Positions 1 through 11,071 of a stretch of DNA of 64,000 nt are shown one piece after another. The DNA comes from Gordius sp. MW1 (lineage: Eukaryota > Nematomorpha > Gordioida > Gordea > Gordiidae): NCBI GenBank assembly GCA_964036665.1, contig OZ038532.1, positions 9,806,037 through 9,870,036 on the forward strand, read 5' to 3'. A program made the translations under genes and the position numbers. The notes under the pieces were generated by a model. That model had not been told where the DNA came from. It searched no databases and saw nothing but the letters and a program-made list of their open reading frames with translations. Positions within the stretch are counted from its first letter, which is position 1. The number at the start of each line of letters is the position of its first letter.

Positions 1-711
1 CTTTAAAATTTTACCCTCAACAGTGTTTATAACTTTTATTTCATTATTAAATTAATTTTAATTATCCCAATAACTTCGTGTTCATGCGAAAGATCGTTCT
101 CATTGCTAAACGGATATTAACTTATCTTCATTCCATAATTGGACAAAATAGCTTATCTTCCTTAACTTTATTGAGCTTAGAACATGACTTTACAGATGCT
201 ATTCATCCCGGATGATATTATAAATTCGTTTGCAACATCGAGTAATAGGCGTAATGAACTACAATTTTCTAAAGACTAATTTTAATATTTAATGTAGAAA
301 TATCTGGGCTTTTAAACTCGTTTTTAAACTTTTTAACACTTTCAAAATATAATAAAATATTATTAAATTTACGAAAATCTCATCCTGGATTTAATTTATT
401 TGTCAGCTTATTGTTTAACATAACTTGCATATTTTTATGTACCACATGCACATATAAAGTCAATGAATGGCTTGCACACAATTTCTTCCCCTTTATTAGT
501 GATACCCCACCATAAGTTTGAGCACCACATATTGCTTTTAAATTTATATTAATAAAAAATTCCTGAATTTTATTGAAAATTGTTAATGCATCAAAACTTT
601 TAAGGGATAAAAATGTTAAAAAATCTTTATTTGTGTCATTGGATTTTACAAAATGTACACAAACATCAAGTTGTTCTGTGCACCTCACATCTCTAATTTC
701 ATCTCAAATTA

Positions 712-1623
712 CACTGTTCTACAAATAAAGGTCTTGTGTAATCAACCTGGAAACGGTTAACATATTCTGATAAAGTTTTTTGTGGTGAACACAAATATGT
801 TTTTCGTTGTTTTCCTATACGTCAAGTTTTTTAGATATTTCGATTCAAAGTTGCGAAAATGACCGTTTTCGACGCTCAATAGAGCGATATTGAATAGCTA
901 AAAAAAAATTTACACCTCTAAGTGGTAGAACCAACTTAGGGTAACATTGAAAAATGATTTTTCCCCTATTGTTTTTACTTTTTCCAATATATCAAAAATG
1001 TAATTAGTCCCTATGCGAAATCGCGGCTTCCTTTGAGCCTCCCTCCCTCTCTATCTAATTGGCTTATATGCTTGCTTATATAACACTATACCCTTAGTGC
1101 ATGTAAGTGATTGATGAGTGTGGTGGGTGCAGTGTAAGAGTAGTGGGTTAATACGAACTATTCCTTCCTACTACTACGCCTGTTATCCTCCCTATCTACT
1201 AGAGGAATAGCTCGTATTACGCCACTACTTTTGCACACCCCCACATCATCCATCAATCACTCACATGCACCAAGAGTATAGTGTTATAAACCCAATTAGA
1301 TAGAGAGGGAGGGAGGGGGAGGCTCAAAGAATGCCGCTTCGCATAGGGACTAATTGAAATTCGATATATTGGAAAAAGTAAAAACAATAGGGGGAAAAAT
1401 TATTTTTCAATGTTTTACCCTAAATTAGTTCTAACACTAACCATTCAATATCGCTCTATTGAGCATCGAAAAGGGTCAAAAGCGGTTATTTTCGCAACTT
1501 TGAATCGAAATATCTAAAAAACTTGAAGTATAGGAAAAAAACGAAAACATATTTGTGTTCACCACAAAAAACTTTATCAGAATATGTTAACCGTTTCCCG
1601 GTTGATTATTTTGTAGACCAGTG
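712..1623. mobile_element. Foldback hairpin element with TTA target duplication, copy 1
   Basis: The two halves are near-perfect inverted repeats of over 400 bp: 'cgattcaaagttgcgaaaat' on the left returns as its complement on the right, around a short spacer near 1165-1197. Ends are CACTGTTCTACAAA and TTTGTAGACCAGTG, flanked on both sides by TTA (709-711, 1624-1626). A homologous host sequence at 15568-15570 has a single TTA at this point and no hairpin, which confirms boundaries and target duplication. It has no coding capacity. CAC ends plus a 3-bp TSD recall CACTA/EnSpm or Harbinger elements; the superfamily is not settled. Confidence 0.88.
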
Positions 1624-2283
1624 TTATTAAATAAAATTTTGATTCATATAATCTTGACAGAATTTTAAGGATCATTTTAGCCGTTAAATTTATTAGTTCA
1701 TTTTAAATTTTTGGTGGTGTGGGGTTTGTGCAAATAAATTTATAATATTATGAGGGACAATAACTTTTAAATACTCATTCTCGCATTTGCGGGTTCTGAT
1801 TTCACAATTAAGTTTTTTTTTATATTTTATGTTATAATTTCGCTTTTTGATGATATAACCTTAAAAAAGGCTTTTAAATGTTGTCATTGTTTTTCCGATA
1901 TAAATGCTGCTACCAATATCGCATATGTAAAATTAAGATTTGCTATATATATGGCCACTATATTTTTGGAGCTTTGTTGTATAGTTTTCAAACTATTTGT
2001 ATTATTTTTTGTAATATTAAAGCTTTCTTGTCAATATCCCCGTTCCACTTTCTGCTTTTACAATTCCTAAATCATTTATACACATGTGAATTTTTTTATA
2101 TTGTCTTGTTATAATCGTTTCAACTACATTACTTTGTTTTCTTTATGGATTTATTTTATTTATTTTATGCCCTATATAGATGAGAAATCTGAGACATACC
2201 AATGTCTTGTTATAAGAAAAAATACACGAAGTAGTAGCGGAATTTTAAGTTTGACTAACGTTTATGAGGGCAAAAATTTTCAA

Positions 2284-2520
2284 TTCCATTTGATGGGCTT
2301 AGGCAGGTTTTGCATCAGGTGGGGGGGGGCGAAAATGTTTTACATTCAATTGAGGGGGGGGGGGGGGACAAAACATATTTTATTAATTTTCAAAGGTTTT
2401 TGTATTGAAATTTTTTTATTTAAGGGGGGGGGGCGTCCCATCTGACCCCCGGCGTCCCATCTAACCCCCCCCCCCCCCCCCCCCCACCCCTAGCTACGCG
2501 CCCCCCACTCCTGGCTAAGC
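2284..2520 (-). mobile_element. G-run MITE (GGGCGTAGCC family), expanded copy
   Basis: Reverse-oriented copy with several runs of 9 or more G or C, the motifs 'aaaatgttttacattcaattga' and 'aaggtttttgtattgaaattttt', and a right end CTGGCTAAGCCCAT. Copies B and C of the surrounding hAT-like element carry a similar segment at the same place, so it was probably inside the ancestor. The C tract at 2466-2485 and repeated 'cgtcccatct' make the exact length uncertain. Confidence 0.65.
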
Positions 2521-2679
2521 CCATAGTTTAACCCTTTCCCGTTCGTGTGAAATCAAAGCTTCCCCCCCCCAAGGCAAAAGGGCTGGCTACACCACTCACT
2601 AGCACTAGGGAATAGCTGATTATCAGGATTGACAAAACGCTATAAAAATACTGTTTAAATCGTCATCGACCCTACTTAC

Positions 2680-2847
2680 CATGGGCGGCCAAGAGGAAGA
2701 TAGGGGGCAGCCGCCGCCCCCCTGATTCAAAAAAAAATTTAATGCACAAACCCTTAAAAATTAAAAAAATTTATGTTTTTCCCTCCCTAATTGAACTTTT
2801 AAACGTTTTGCCCCCCCCCCATAATCCAAAATCTGGCTACGCCCATG
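2680..2847 (+). mobile_element. G-run MITE, long-AT subfamily
   Basis: Starts CATGGGCGGCC and ends CTGGCTACGCCCATG. The interior has the family hallmarks 'gcacaaacccttaaaaatt', 'attgaacttttaaacgtttt' and two poly-C tracts. Confidence 0.75.
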
Positions 2848-2940
2848 ATACTTACTGTCTAAAATTTGAGTTCGCCTCCCCCCCCCCCCAAGAAAAAAAT
2901 GCTAGCTACACTTCGGCCGTCTATAGTATTATTAGTCTAT

Positions 2941-3662
2941 GCATAGGCGTAGCCAGGATTGTCTCATGGGGGGGGGGGGGTTTCCAAATTTTTTCCCTAA
3001 TGATACTATTAAACAAAATTTTATTAAGCTTTTATATAGTAGTGACGGAGGTAGGACGTAGGACTATCTAATTAATGGGGGGGGGGGGGGGGGGGTTAAT
3101 TTTGTTTAAAGAATTTCGATTAAACAAAAATTCATTAAAATTATATAGATTCAATATCTACGATGGGTGTTTGGTCAAAATGCATTAATAATATATTCAG
3201 AGACGCAAATTGCAAGTAGCTCTTACCAATTTTTCTGCTTGCGCTAATTAGGGCCATTTTTTTAACCAGACAATTGCATTGGCCTTTTAGGCTCAAATTT
3301 CCCATCGGAACCAATAATTTTCTCGCCCGGGACCGTTTAAATAAAATTATAAGCCCATTATTTGGCTTGTATCAGCATCTTCCTCGTTGAATTTAGAGGT
3401 ATAGATTTTTAGAGAAATTTTTAAGAATTAAATTTCTTTTTATTAGAAAACACGCACTCGGAACATAAATTTTTTGCATAAATAATGTTATAATTAGTAG
3501 ATTTTATCTAAAATTAAATATCAAATATATTAAGATAATATCTATATGCGCAACACACACAAGACTCTTATTAATATTTTTTCCGTATAATTAAAAAAAT
3601 ATATTATTTTTTCAATGGGGTGGGTCCTAACCCGAAAACCCACCCCCCTTGCCTACGCTACT
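2941..3662. repeat. Decayed G-run MITE fragments and AT-rich filler
   Basis: 2941-3100 starts GGCGTAGCCAGG and holds runs of 12 and 18 G, ending without a clear right terminus. A second stub at 3613-3662 ends GCCTACGCTAC. Between them I see only AT-rich sequence with no gene. Confidence 0.5.
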
Positions 3663-4475
3663 GTAGTCTATGTATAGAAATATTATGAGTTTGTTTTTTG
3701 AAACCAAGAAAATTCTTTTTATGTCAATAAAACTTATAAAATCTTTTGTTGCATAAATTTTGTGTTGATTGAAATATATACTCAGATATTAAACTCAGCG
3801 ATATAAGACTTTACCTTTGTTATCATTAGATTAGCAAATAAATACGTGGATAACGTGGCTGCAGTGTTTAGACATTGGCGACATTAAGTAGCCAATTGGA
3901 TAAAATCGAATTGTAGCGAATTGGATAAATCGGATGATTTTTTGTTGTAGTTTGTTCTACACCATTTCCAGAATATTCGAGGATCTAAATTAGGGACTAT
4001 ATGCCACTGCATTTGGAATTACCAGATCCGTAATTCTTCTGATCCTCACAGGATTACTTTACCCCATCCCATTTATTCTTGTTACATATCTATTCATATG
4101 TTTTATAACTACATCTTCGCTGCATTTGTTTAATCTCGCGTTTTGTCCTTTTATCTCAAAATTGTATTCGCATGATATGTCTCTTTAAAATAAAGATTAT
4201 CTCATCCTCACAGACTGACATGCTTTTCATCCAAACACCACTAAGTTGGTGATATAGCAAAATAAGTGATTAATATATCCTCCTAAATACAATCACTAAA
4301 TGGCCTCTGGTCTAATTAATTAATAAATGAGTTCTTCAAAATTTTAAAGCCAACTAAGACTTATTGATTTGGGAAGGGAGACAATTTCCTCAAATTGCTT
4401 ATGTAATTTTTGGTAATTTTTATATTTATGATGGAGCAATCACCTAGACGGCTGCCTTGCTATCCTAGCGTGAAC
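3663..4475. other. Intergenic, no feature recognised
   Basis: AT-rich sequence with no convincing exon, repeat family or RNA. A slightly more complex patch at 3960-4110 has no open frame of note. Confidence 0.4.
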
Positions 4476-4482
4476 TTTTAAA

Positions 4483-4725
4483 GGGGACCGTGTCCAAATA
4501 GCAAAAAAAAACAGCAGAATTGGTCAGAACTGGTCAGATCAAGATTGGTCAGGAGGGTTAAGGTTCGGGTTAGTGTTTTAGGTCAGCGTTTTAGGTTAGG
4601 TAGATGCACATCAAATTCCCTCCCCATTTGAGATTTAATTCTAATATATTGATTATCTAAAATCTTGTTCTGACCAGTTCTGACCAATTCTGCTCTTTTT
4701 TTTCTGCTATTTTGAACCCGATTCC
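4483..4725. mobile_element. MITE with long inverted repeats, upstream of the Tim8-like gene
   Basis: Terminal inverted repeats of about 58 bp with mismatches: the left arm contains CAAATAGCA, CAGCAGAATTGG and TCAGAACTGGTCAGA; the right arm is its complement (TCTGACCAGTTCTGACC at 4670-4686). Flanks TTTTAAA at 4476-4482 and 4726-4732 look like a 7-bp (or 8-bp) target duplication. No coding capacity. It ends about 60 bp before the ATG of the downstream gene and may overlap its promoter. Confidence 0.75.
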
Positions 4726-4785
4726 TTTTAAAGATGAATGTAACGATATGGCATCGATATTTAAAGTTTGTCTTTTTGTTTTATA

Positions 4786-5049
4786 ATGGGCGATCGGAAA
4801 AATGTGACTTTAAATAATGAAGAACAAAAGGATATATTATTAGAACAACAAAAGGCTCAGTATTCTTTAATGGTGCACCGACTTAATGATTTGTGCTGGG
4901 AAAAATGTTTATCAACTTCAAAATTATACGAAAAATTGGAATCCAAGCAAGAAATTTGTATTTCATATTGCATTGAGAGGTTTATAGACACATCGTTATT
5001 TGTTACAAATCGGTTTGCAAATTTATTGCAAAAAAATATTCAAAACTAG
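4786..5049 (+). CDS. Tim8-type small TIM chaperone, mitochondrial intermembrane space
   Basis: The predicted protein is 87 residues with the twin CX3C signature of small Tim proteins: C37-WEK-C41 and C58-ISY-C62, 16 residues apart, which would form two intramolecular disulfides in a helical hairpin. The second Cys pair is followed by ERFIDTS and a helical tail, typical of Tim8 rather than Tim9, Tim10 or Tim13. Family knowledge: Tim8 pairs with Tim13 in a hexamer that escorts hydrophobic precursors such as Tim23 across the intermembrane space. No signal peptide is expected, because import uses the Mia40 relay. The frame is open six codons further 5' but without an ATG there, so ATG 4786 is chosen. 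It is a single exon with a polyadenylation signal 45 bp after the stop. Which Tim8 paralogue it matches cannot be told. Confidence 0.9.
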   Translation: MGDRKNVTLNNEEQKDILLEQQKAQYSLMVHRLNDLCWEKCLSTSKLYEKLESKQEICISYCIERFIDTSLFVTNRFANLLQKNIQN

Positions 5050-5093
5050 TTTATAAAATGTCTTCAAATTCATAGTAATTTGATTTGTTATAT

Positions 5094-5099
5094 AATAAA
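5094..5099 (+). terminator. AATAAA polyadenylation signal of the Tim8-like gene
   Basis: The first canonical AATAAA after the stop codon, 45 bp downstream, a normal distance for a short 3' UTR. Confidence 0.6.
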
Positions 5100-6347
5100 T
5101 GGAAATTGGATGCACCCTACTTCCAAATTTTTGTCCCATAGTTTTAAATTGATTTCATAGTTTCCCTTGTAATATTAAAATGATATAAATTTTATCAATT
5201 GTTATAAAATTAAAATACCTTAAATGCAGATACATCAAAAGGAAGTGCCATTGTAAAATTGTCAATTGCATAGTTTCCATTTTGGATTGGGCATGTGCAT
5301 GGAAAATTTTTGAATCCCAAGTTTGATTGGCAGATGTTTTTAAAATATTTGTCCATTAAGGTGCATAGTTTAAATATGCTAGATATTATAATATAATTAA
5401 TAACTAAAAGCAATTGTAATAATATTTTAGATAATTTTTTAATTTAGTTTGTGATCAAATTCTATATGTTCCATAATAGTGTATTTTAGGATACTTTTAA
5501 TACATATTTCCTGTTTTAAATTAACCTGGCCTTATTTAAGAATTATTTTTTTAATTTTAAATGCTAATGCCTGTTTAACATGTGACTTATTCTTCACTAA
5601 AATGTTATTAGGTATTTACAATTAAGATACTTTTGTTAGCCAAAATTTTGCATCCAATAAAATGACTTTGCTGCCATATTATACCAGTAAAATAAAACTT
5701 TATTTGTTAAACCCACTCTGGCGCATTTTTTTATCTTAACTTTTGGCTTTTTACATTTGATGCAATCGATATTGTTAACTTATAACTATTAAGTTTTTAA
5801 ATTTTGATGAGTAAATTTGCTTTTAAATATCCTATTGTTTTTTTAACTTTCAATAGTTACTTATTACACATATAGCAGATTCCTGGATAGATTGCTCAAA
5901 ATCAGTTCAAAAACTTAAAATAATTTTGTGTTGGGGTTAAAAATAAAAAGAATTTGGTTTGGGTATGCTAGAAATAAAATGATCCCACAGAACTTTGCCT
6001 TGCATTTTTAGATCCTGTAAAGAAAGTTAAATTATTTTTTTGAATGCTATTGCGTTTGACTTATTTCTCAATCTAAAGCTAAATACTTTGTTATTTTAGG
6101 AAAGGGTAAATTCAGATTTGGGTAATGGGTTTCTTAAATTATTTTTGGAGTAATTAAGAATTAGTTTTGGGTTTAAATTAAAACTTAATAGCGTTTAGGT
6201 TTAGGTTGAAAAATAAAACAAAATTTAACGGTTTTGACTAAAAATATTATAGACAGGGATGAGGGACTGGAGTTTATGACCTATAAACTTTTCTAAAATT
6301 CTATTTTTTTTTAATTAAAGGGTTATATACATAATAATTCAAATGCT
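5100..6347. other. Intergenic, AT-rich, no feature recognised
   Basis: No exon, repeat or RNA recognised. The 67-codon frame on the minus strand at 5210-5413 has no protein-like features. Confidence 0.4.
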
Positions 6348-6356
6348 GTATTCTAG

Positions 6357-6670
6357 GGCCAATGTTACACGATCCAAATTCTTGGACTGTATAAGCGATC
6401 TGACATTCCATTTTCTTATTCGATCCAAAAAAAGTAATTATGTATCTTGAACCTAAAATGACTTAACCCTAACCCTACAAAACCTGCCCTTGCGAGTCCG
6501 AAATCACAATATGAAAACGTGAGTAAGAAATTTTGTTTATTTCTTACGATTTGTGTTTTTCCGAATGCGAAAAACACTAATCGGCGCTTCGTTATTTTTT
6601 GGATCGAATAAGAAAATGGAATGTCAGATCGCTTATACAGTACAAGAATTTGGATCGTGTAACATTGGTC
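6357..6670. mobile_element. Foldback MITE with 9-bp target duplication (Mutator-like)
   Basis: Arms of about 73 bp are almost perfectly inverted: 6359-6432 (from CCAATGTTACACGATCC) and 6595-6668 (to GGATCGTGTAACATTGG). The sequence GTATTCTAG occurs immediately outside both ends (6348-6356, 6671-6679). A 9-bp duplication and terminal G suggest a Mutator/MULE-type non-autonomous element. The spacer is non-coding and contains a short telomere-like CCCTAACCCTA at 6466-6476, probably coincidence. Confidence 0.85.
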
Positions 6671-6679
6671 GTATTCTAG

Positions 6680-7193
6680 GGCTTTCTTTAATTTGGGCGA
6701 GGCCAAATTTTTTTTTTGATTCTTGTATAAGCTTCCTAAAACTTATTGGTCCGAGTTAAGGCTGGGCCGCCTGTGCAGGGCTTTTATTGTCGGTTTTTTA
6801 TCAAGTAAAATATGCGTAAATTGGTTATTATTACAAGTTTTTGTATAGATTAATAAATATCTAGATTTATTAGTCAAATTTTTTTTAGATTCTTATTTAA
6901 AACTGACAATTGGCAATTATTAATTTCATTATTATGCTCTCCTTAACACTGCAAAATGTAGTTTCTCGTTTTTAAGTAGCCCTTACCTTTTCTAATCTTT
7001 ATCAGCTCAATTAAGTTAAAACCCATTGCAAAAATGAACTTTCCTTTAGTTGCAAAAAGAAATTGTTTTATTCTTTGGGTGGGTCATGTGTGTGGGGTAC
7101 AATTAAATTAAAAAAAGGGTTTGTAACTTACTTGAACTACTGCAATTTTAAATTTGCACCCTGTCTTGAAATATTACCAACACATAAACTATT
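6680..7193. other. Intergenic with a short shared motif
   Basis: No gene seen. The stretch GGGCGAGGCCAAATTTT at 6696-6712 recurs near 45522-45540 as CTCGCCCGAGGCCAAATTTT, so a small unclassified repeat may be present. Confidence 0.35.
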
Positions 7194-7306
7194 CATGGGC
7201 CCACCCCCACCCCCCTTAAACGACGAAAAAGAAAATTTTCGAAGCAAAAACCCTAAAAAAATTACGTTTTGCCCCTCCCCCACAATCCAAAACCTGGCTA
7301 CGCCCA
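7194..7306 (+). mobile_element. G-run MITE, 113 bp
   Basis: Starts CATGGGCCCACCC and ends CCTGGCTACGCCCAG. AAACTATT precedes it, and follows it after one base, consistent with an 8-bp hAT-type target duplication. Confidence 0.75.
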
Positions 7307-7478
7307 GTAAACTATTCATTCTAGCTTTTTTAAATTTATAATATAGTGATTAATGCAAAATCCAGTAGTGGTAAAATAGTCATGTTTTGATAAAATTTAA
7401 ATTAGAGCCTGTGTCATAGAGAAAAAAAATACAGGTAGACCAGTCTAAATGCCTATACTGTAATGGTAGATCAAAAGT

Positions 7479-7616
7479 CATGGGCGTAGAGGGAGGCAGA
7501 GAGGGGCGGGTGCCCCCAATAAATTTTTTAAAATGTCATATTATGTCTATTAAAAAATTGTCATTTTACTCCTCCCTAAATCATGCCCCCACTAGTTCCA
7601 ATCCTAGTGACGCCCG
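7479..7616 (+). mobile_element. G-run MITE, GGCAGGGAGGGGCGG subfamily
   Basis: Starts CATGGGCGTAG, then the subfamily hallmark 'gaggggcgggtgccccc', the AT core 'aattgtcattttactcctccctaaatcat' in part, and a mutated end AGTGACGCCCGT. Confidence 0.7.
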
Positions 7617-7654
7617 TTGTATATGTTACTCTCGTACTACTACATTTATCGTCC

Positions 7655-7730
7655 CCCCCAGGAGCAAAAACCGGGCCCCATGCCCCCCCCCCAAGGGAAA
7701 AATCTTGGGTTCCTTAAGCCATTTTTTTGA
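7655..7730 (+). repeat. Fragment of the left end of the long hAT-like element
   Basis: 'gagcaaaaaccgggccccat', 'cccccccaagggaaaaat' and 'aagccattttttt' match 14144-14215 at the left end of the complete copy. Confidence 0.65.
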
Positions 7731-7735
7731 TTTTA

Positions 7736-8475
7736 TTAATTGCTATGCAATTTATGGGCTCGTTTTTTGGTGTCCGTTGTCCACCAAGTTATTTGCCCCA
7801 TCTTTTTGACCTGGAGGTTCGAGTTCAAGCCCAGGAGAGGACAAATTTTTTTTTTAAATTAATTAATATATTGTTCTTGTTAATACCATTGATAATATGA
7901 CTTTTTGACCTTCCGCTGGCTACTGACCAAAGAAAAAAATGACCATGGGCCAAAGTATAATTCGAATTTTTTTTTTCGTTTTTGAATAGTTAACATTAAT
8001 AATTACCCTGTGCCCTCCCCTAGAAGGGCCTATGCCTCTATTGATATCGGTCCCTGTGCCCCTACAAAAGCCTTTGCCTCTACGATGTGGGTTCGAATCC
8101 CGGCGTGAGCAAATTTTTTTTTTTTTTAAATTAAATTAATTTATTGTTCTTGTTAATACCCTTGATAATATGACTTTTTAACCGTGTCCTGGCTACTGAC
8201 CAATTGAAAAAATCACCATTGGCCAAATTGTGAATCGAAATTTTTTTCGTCTTTTTTTCAAATTAATATATTGTTTTTGTTAATACCATTGATAATGTGA
8301 CTTTTTGGCCGTCCGCTGGCTACTGACCAATGGGTATAAATCGAAATTTTTTTTTCGTTTTTTTTGACTCGTATGTATTTATAGACCGTCTCTTGGTACT
8401 GATCAATGGAAAAAAATGACCATTGGCCAAATTGTGATTTGAAATTTTTCTCGTCTCTTTTTATTTTACATTTTA
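7736..8475 (+). mobile_element. tRNA-derived SINE-like repeats (two or more partial copies)
   Basis: The first copy starts with the family head TTGCTATGCAATTTATGGGC, has a tRNA-type B box (GGTTCGAGTTC near 7817), a poly-T-rich link, then the tail motifs 'gataatatgactttttgacc', GTCCGCTGGCTACTGACCAA and the palindrome TGACCAT..GGCCAAA, and ends 'ccctcccctagaagggcctatgcctcta' in part. A second copy follows from about 8043, with a better B box GGGTTCGAATCCCGG at 8084-8098 and an internally repeated tail. The A and B boxes imply RNA polymerase III transcription in the ancestor; no intact tRNA fold is present. Confidence 0.7.
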
Positions 8476-8868
8476 ACAATTTTCGCATTGATACCTATGC
8501 TTAAATGACTATTTTTAAGTAAAGGTACAATTTTCGCATTGATACCCATGCTTAAATGACTATTTTTAAGAAAAGGCTAAAATTTCAAAAATTATCATCT
8601 TGCCCCTCCCTAAATCATTAATGTGCCCCTCTAATGCCAATGCTGGCTACGCCCATGTTAACTATTTTATTATACATTTTAACAATTTTCGCATTGATAC
8701 CCATGCTTAAATGATTATTTTTAGGTAAAGGCACAATTTTTGCATTGACACCCATGTTTAAATCACTATTTTTAAGTAAAGGCTAAAATTTCAAAATTTA
8801 TCAGTTTGCCCCTCCCTAAATCATTATTGTGCCCCTATAATTCCAATGCTAGCTACGCCCATGTTAAC
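8465..8868 (+). repeat. Tandem duplication (~205 bp unit) ending in a MITE right half
   Basis: The segment running from 'acattttaacaattttcgca' to GCTGGCTACGCCCATG occurs at about 8466-8656 and again at about 8673-8863. Each half itself contains a doubled 'aattttcgcattgatacccatgcttaaatga' unit (in part), and ends with the 3' half of a G-run MITE whose 5' half is missing. Confidence 0.7.
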
Positions 8869-9544
8869 TGGAAATATTTCCTGACTTTGAATATAATCAA
8901 GTAATTTGTTGTATTTTTCTATTTCAATCATTTTTAAAAATGGTAGATTTTGTCCCTTCACCTATTTATTTTAAAATTTATTTTTAAATATCTTTTTGGT
9001 TTTAGCTAGCCTTTACAAAGCTTTACTATATCAGTCCTCTTTATTAATACAACTTTTTTTATTCATTCTAAAGCTTAAAATTATTTATATTGCCGATATG
9101 ACATTATTAGTTTACTTAGGAACTCTTTTTAATTGCTGCCAAAATTTGTGTCATCGCAGGCACAGTATTTATTGGTTTTTTCCTCCTCACTTTCTAATAT
9201 AATAATTCTAGCAGAGAGGGAAATCAATGGGAAAAGTCAATTCTTAAAATCGATAATTCTAATCAATTAATTGCTATGCGATTTATGGGCTGAATCTTTT
9301 TTAAAATAAAAGATTAAAGATTATTACCTAGCCCTAAATATAGCATTAAGATGGCAACCTAAATGAAATTGGCTATTTTATATTAAAAACATGAGAATTC
9401 TTATATTTATTTAAAAATACGTATTTCTACATTTTAGACGGATTAACTATTTGCGTTCCTTTCGTAATTTTGATTAATTTAGAAGTTGATAAATAAGAAT
9501 GAATGAAAAAAAATATTTCCTCAATAAATAATAAAGTATTATTA
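8869..9544. other. Intergenic, no gene recognised
   Basis: AT-rich. A SINE head-like stub TTGCTATGCGATTTATGGGC lies at 9271-9290; nothing else supported. Confidence 0.4.
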
Positions 9545-9619
9545 AGTGTTTTGAAAAAAATAACCATTGGCCAAAGTATAAATCGAAATTTTTTTTCGTT
9601 TTTAAATTGGTATATTAGG

Positions 9620-10808
9620 TAGAGGCCTGCAAATTCACTTTTTTTCAACCCGAACCCGACTCGACCCGAAAGCGTTTTTAAATTTTCAACCCGAACCCGA
9701 CCCGACCCGAAGCGTTTTTAAAATTTCAACCCGAACCCGACCCGACCCGAAAGCGTTTTTAAATTTTCAACCCGAACCCGACCCGACCCGAAAGCGTTTT
9801 TAAATTTTCAACGACTCGAACCAGTAGAAAAATTTGAGGATGAAAAATGTATTCGACAGAAATGATCATACAAAATTTGATTAATAAATTTATTAAATTG
9901 ATTTACTATAATTATGTATAAATATTATGGCGTCTACAATTTCGGGGCGTAAATTAGACCTTCTCTCTTCTATAATTCTTCCAGCAGTGGAAAAGGACCT
10001 CTCACTACTGGTAGAAGAAGCTGGTATGGCCAAAAATTTACGAGCCAATAGGGACAATGTCGGATATTTACATGAATTAATCTTCCACCATTCCAAAAGC
10101 TTTTTGAAGCTGTATACACATTTTTTTTAAGCATATTCTTTATCTTATGTTGCATATTTTCATTTTGGTCATTCTTATTCACTTAAATAAAATTAGTGTC
10201 ATTATATATATTGGTAGGGCAGGATGTAGGAATAATAGATTTACTTTTTTGTTGATTTATAAGTATGTAGTTATATCTTTTTTTAGTTAAATTTCTAATT
10301 TACTCTAAAGACTATAAACAATAATAAATAATCATTTGTTAATATTTTACCTTTCGTTATTCGACTTTAAATTGAATAATGTAGTTAAATTTATAATCTT
10401 CTCTATAGAGTATAGAATAGACTATAAACAATTAAAAAATACTCATTTGTTAATATTTTACCTTTCGTGATTCAGCTTTAAATTTAAATTTGCCTCCAAA
10501 TTAAACGAATTAAAAAATCGAAAAGGAAATTGATTCTATGAATGAATGAATATAATTAGTTTAGTCATACAATTCGATATTGTATAACTAAAATTATAGA
10601 AAATAGCATTAATTTAACAAATACGTTTCGTTCATTTTGTAATGTAAGATTCATATCCTTTGATCCGACTCTATAAATCCAACCCGACCCGACATGAATG
10701 CATTCTAAAATTTTCAACCCGAACCCGACCCGACCCGAAAATTTTTAACTCTAACCCGACCCGACCTCGGGTCGGGTTCGGGTTTCGGGTGACCCGTGCA
10801 GGCCTCTA
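9620..10808 (-). mobile_element. hAT DNA transposon, 1189 bp, internally decayed
   Basis: Perfect 8-bp duplication ATATATTAGG-type core ATATTAGG at 9612-9619 and 10809-10816. Terminal repeats TAGAGGCCTGCA / TGCAGGCCTCTA, followed on both sides by arrays of 'cccgaacccgacccgacccga'-like units (about four on the left) that are typical subterminal transposase-binding repeats. It contains the C-terminal end of a hAT transposase on the minus strand, so the element's own orientation is minus. Confidence 0.92.
9893..10096 (-). pseudogene. hAT transposase C-terminal dimerisation domain, remnant
   Basis: The 67-codon minus frame carries the hallmark of the hAT C-terminal domain: a WW..N...YP.LSLLARKFLAIP stretch followed by ASSTSSERSFSTAG and R.NLRPE...AIIFIHN. 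In active hAT transposases this segment mediates dimerisation and completes the RNase H-like fold. The upstream part, including BED finger and catalytic residues, is not recognisable between here and 10700, and the frame is broken just upstream (overlapping frame to 10182), so this is a dead remnant inside the hAT element. Confidence 0.88.
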
Positions 10809-11071
10809 ATATTAGGTTGCCATTGATAATGACCTTATGCCCTCCCCTACAGGGGCCTATGCCTCTACTTTATGATAGTATATTATATAATTGCAATAAA
10901 ATAAATAAATAATTTGTATATTTACTTGTTTTTTGTAACAACGGTTGCATTCTTTTTTTTAATATTTAATAAATACTTATTTCTAAGTTTTAGGCGGTTT
11001 GACATTAATTAATAATATTTAAAACTTGAAGATTCTTTTTTTTTATTTAATAAATATGTATTCTGATTGAC

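Larger units (their letters stand above)
1..2597 (+). mobile_element. Long hAT-like non-autonomous element, copy A (left end outside window)
   Basis: The flanks at about 1-711 and 1624-2597 align by eye with the complete copy at 14098-16384 (for example the 'gataccccac..ataagtttga' and 'cttgtcaatatcccc' stretches occur in both). The right end reads GGCTGGCTACACCACTC, a mutated form of CTAGCTACGCCACTG at the end of the complete copy. The copy is split by a foldback hairpin at 712-1623 and carries a G-run MITE near its right end. Short ORFs inside (380-688, 1878-2445) have no recognisable protein features and are not conserved as frames in the other copies, so I treat them as chance. Confidence 0.75.
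9545..10872 (-). mobile_element. SINE tail copy interrupted by a hAT element
   Basis: 9545-9619 carries 'aaccattggccaaagtataa' and 'ttttttttcgttttt', and 10809-10872 continues with 'ccattgataatgaccttatgcc' and 'cctacaggggcctatgcctct', the end of the SINE-like tail seen at 7985-8042. Orientation follows the tail as in 7736-8042 or its reverse only approximately. The hAT element at 9620-10808 sits between, with its own TSD. Confidence 0.6.

Noticed and set aside
380-688. 102-codon minus ORF in the long hAT-like element
   Set aside because: The equivalent regions of the other two copies have shifted frames and stops; no recognisable motif.
6466-6476. Telomere-like CCCTAACCCTA
   Set aside because: Fewer than two repeat units, in the spacer of a MITE; no longer tract nearby.
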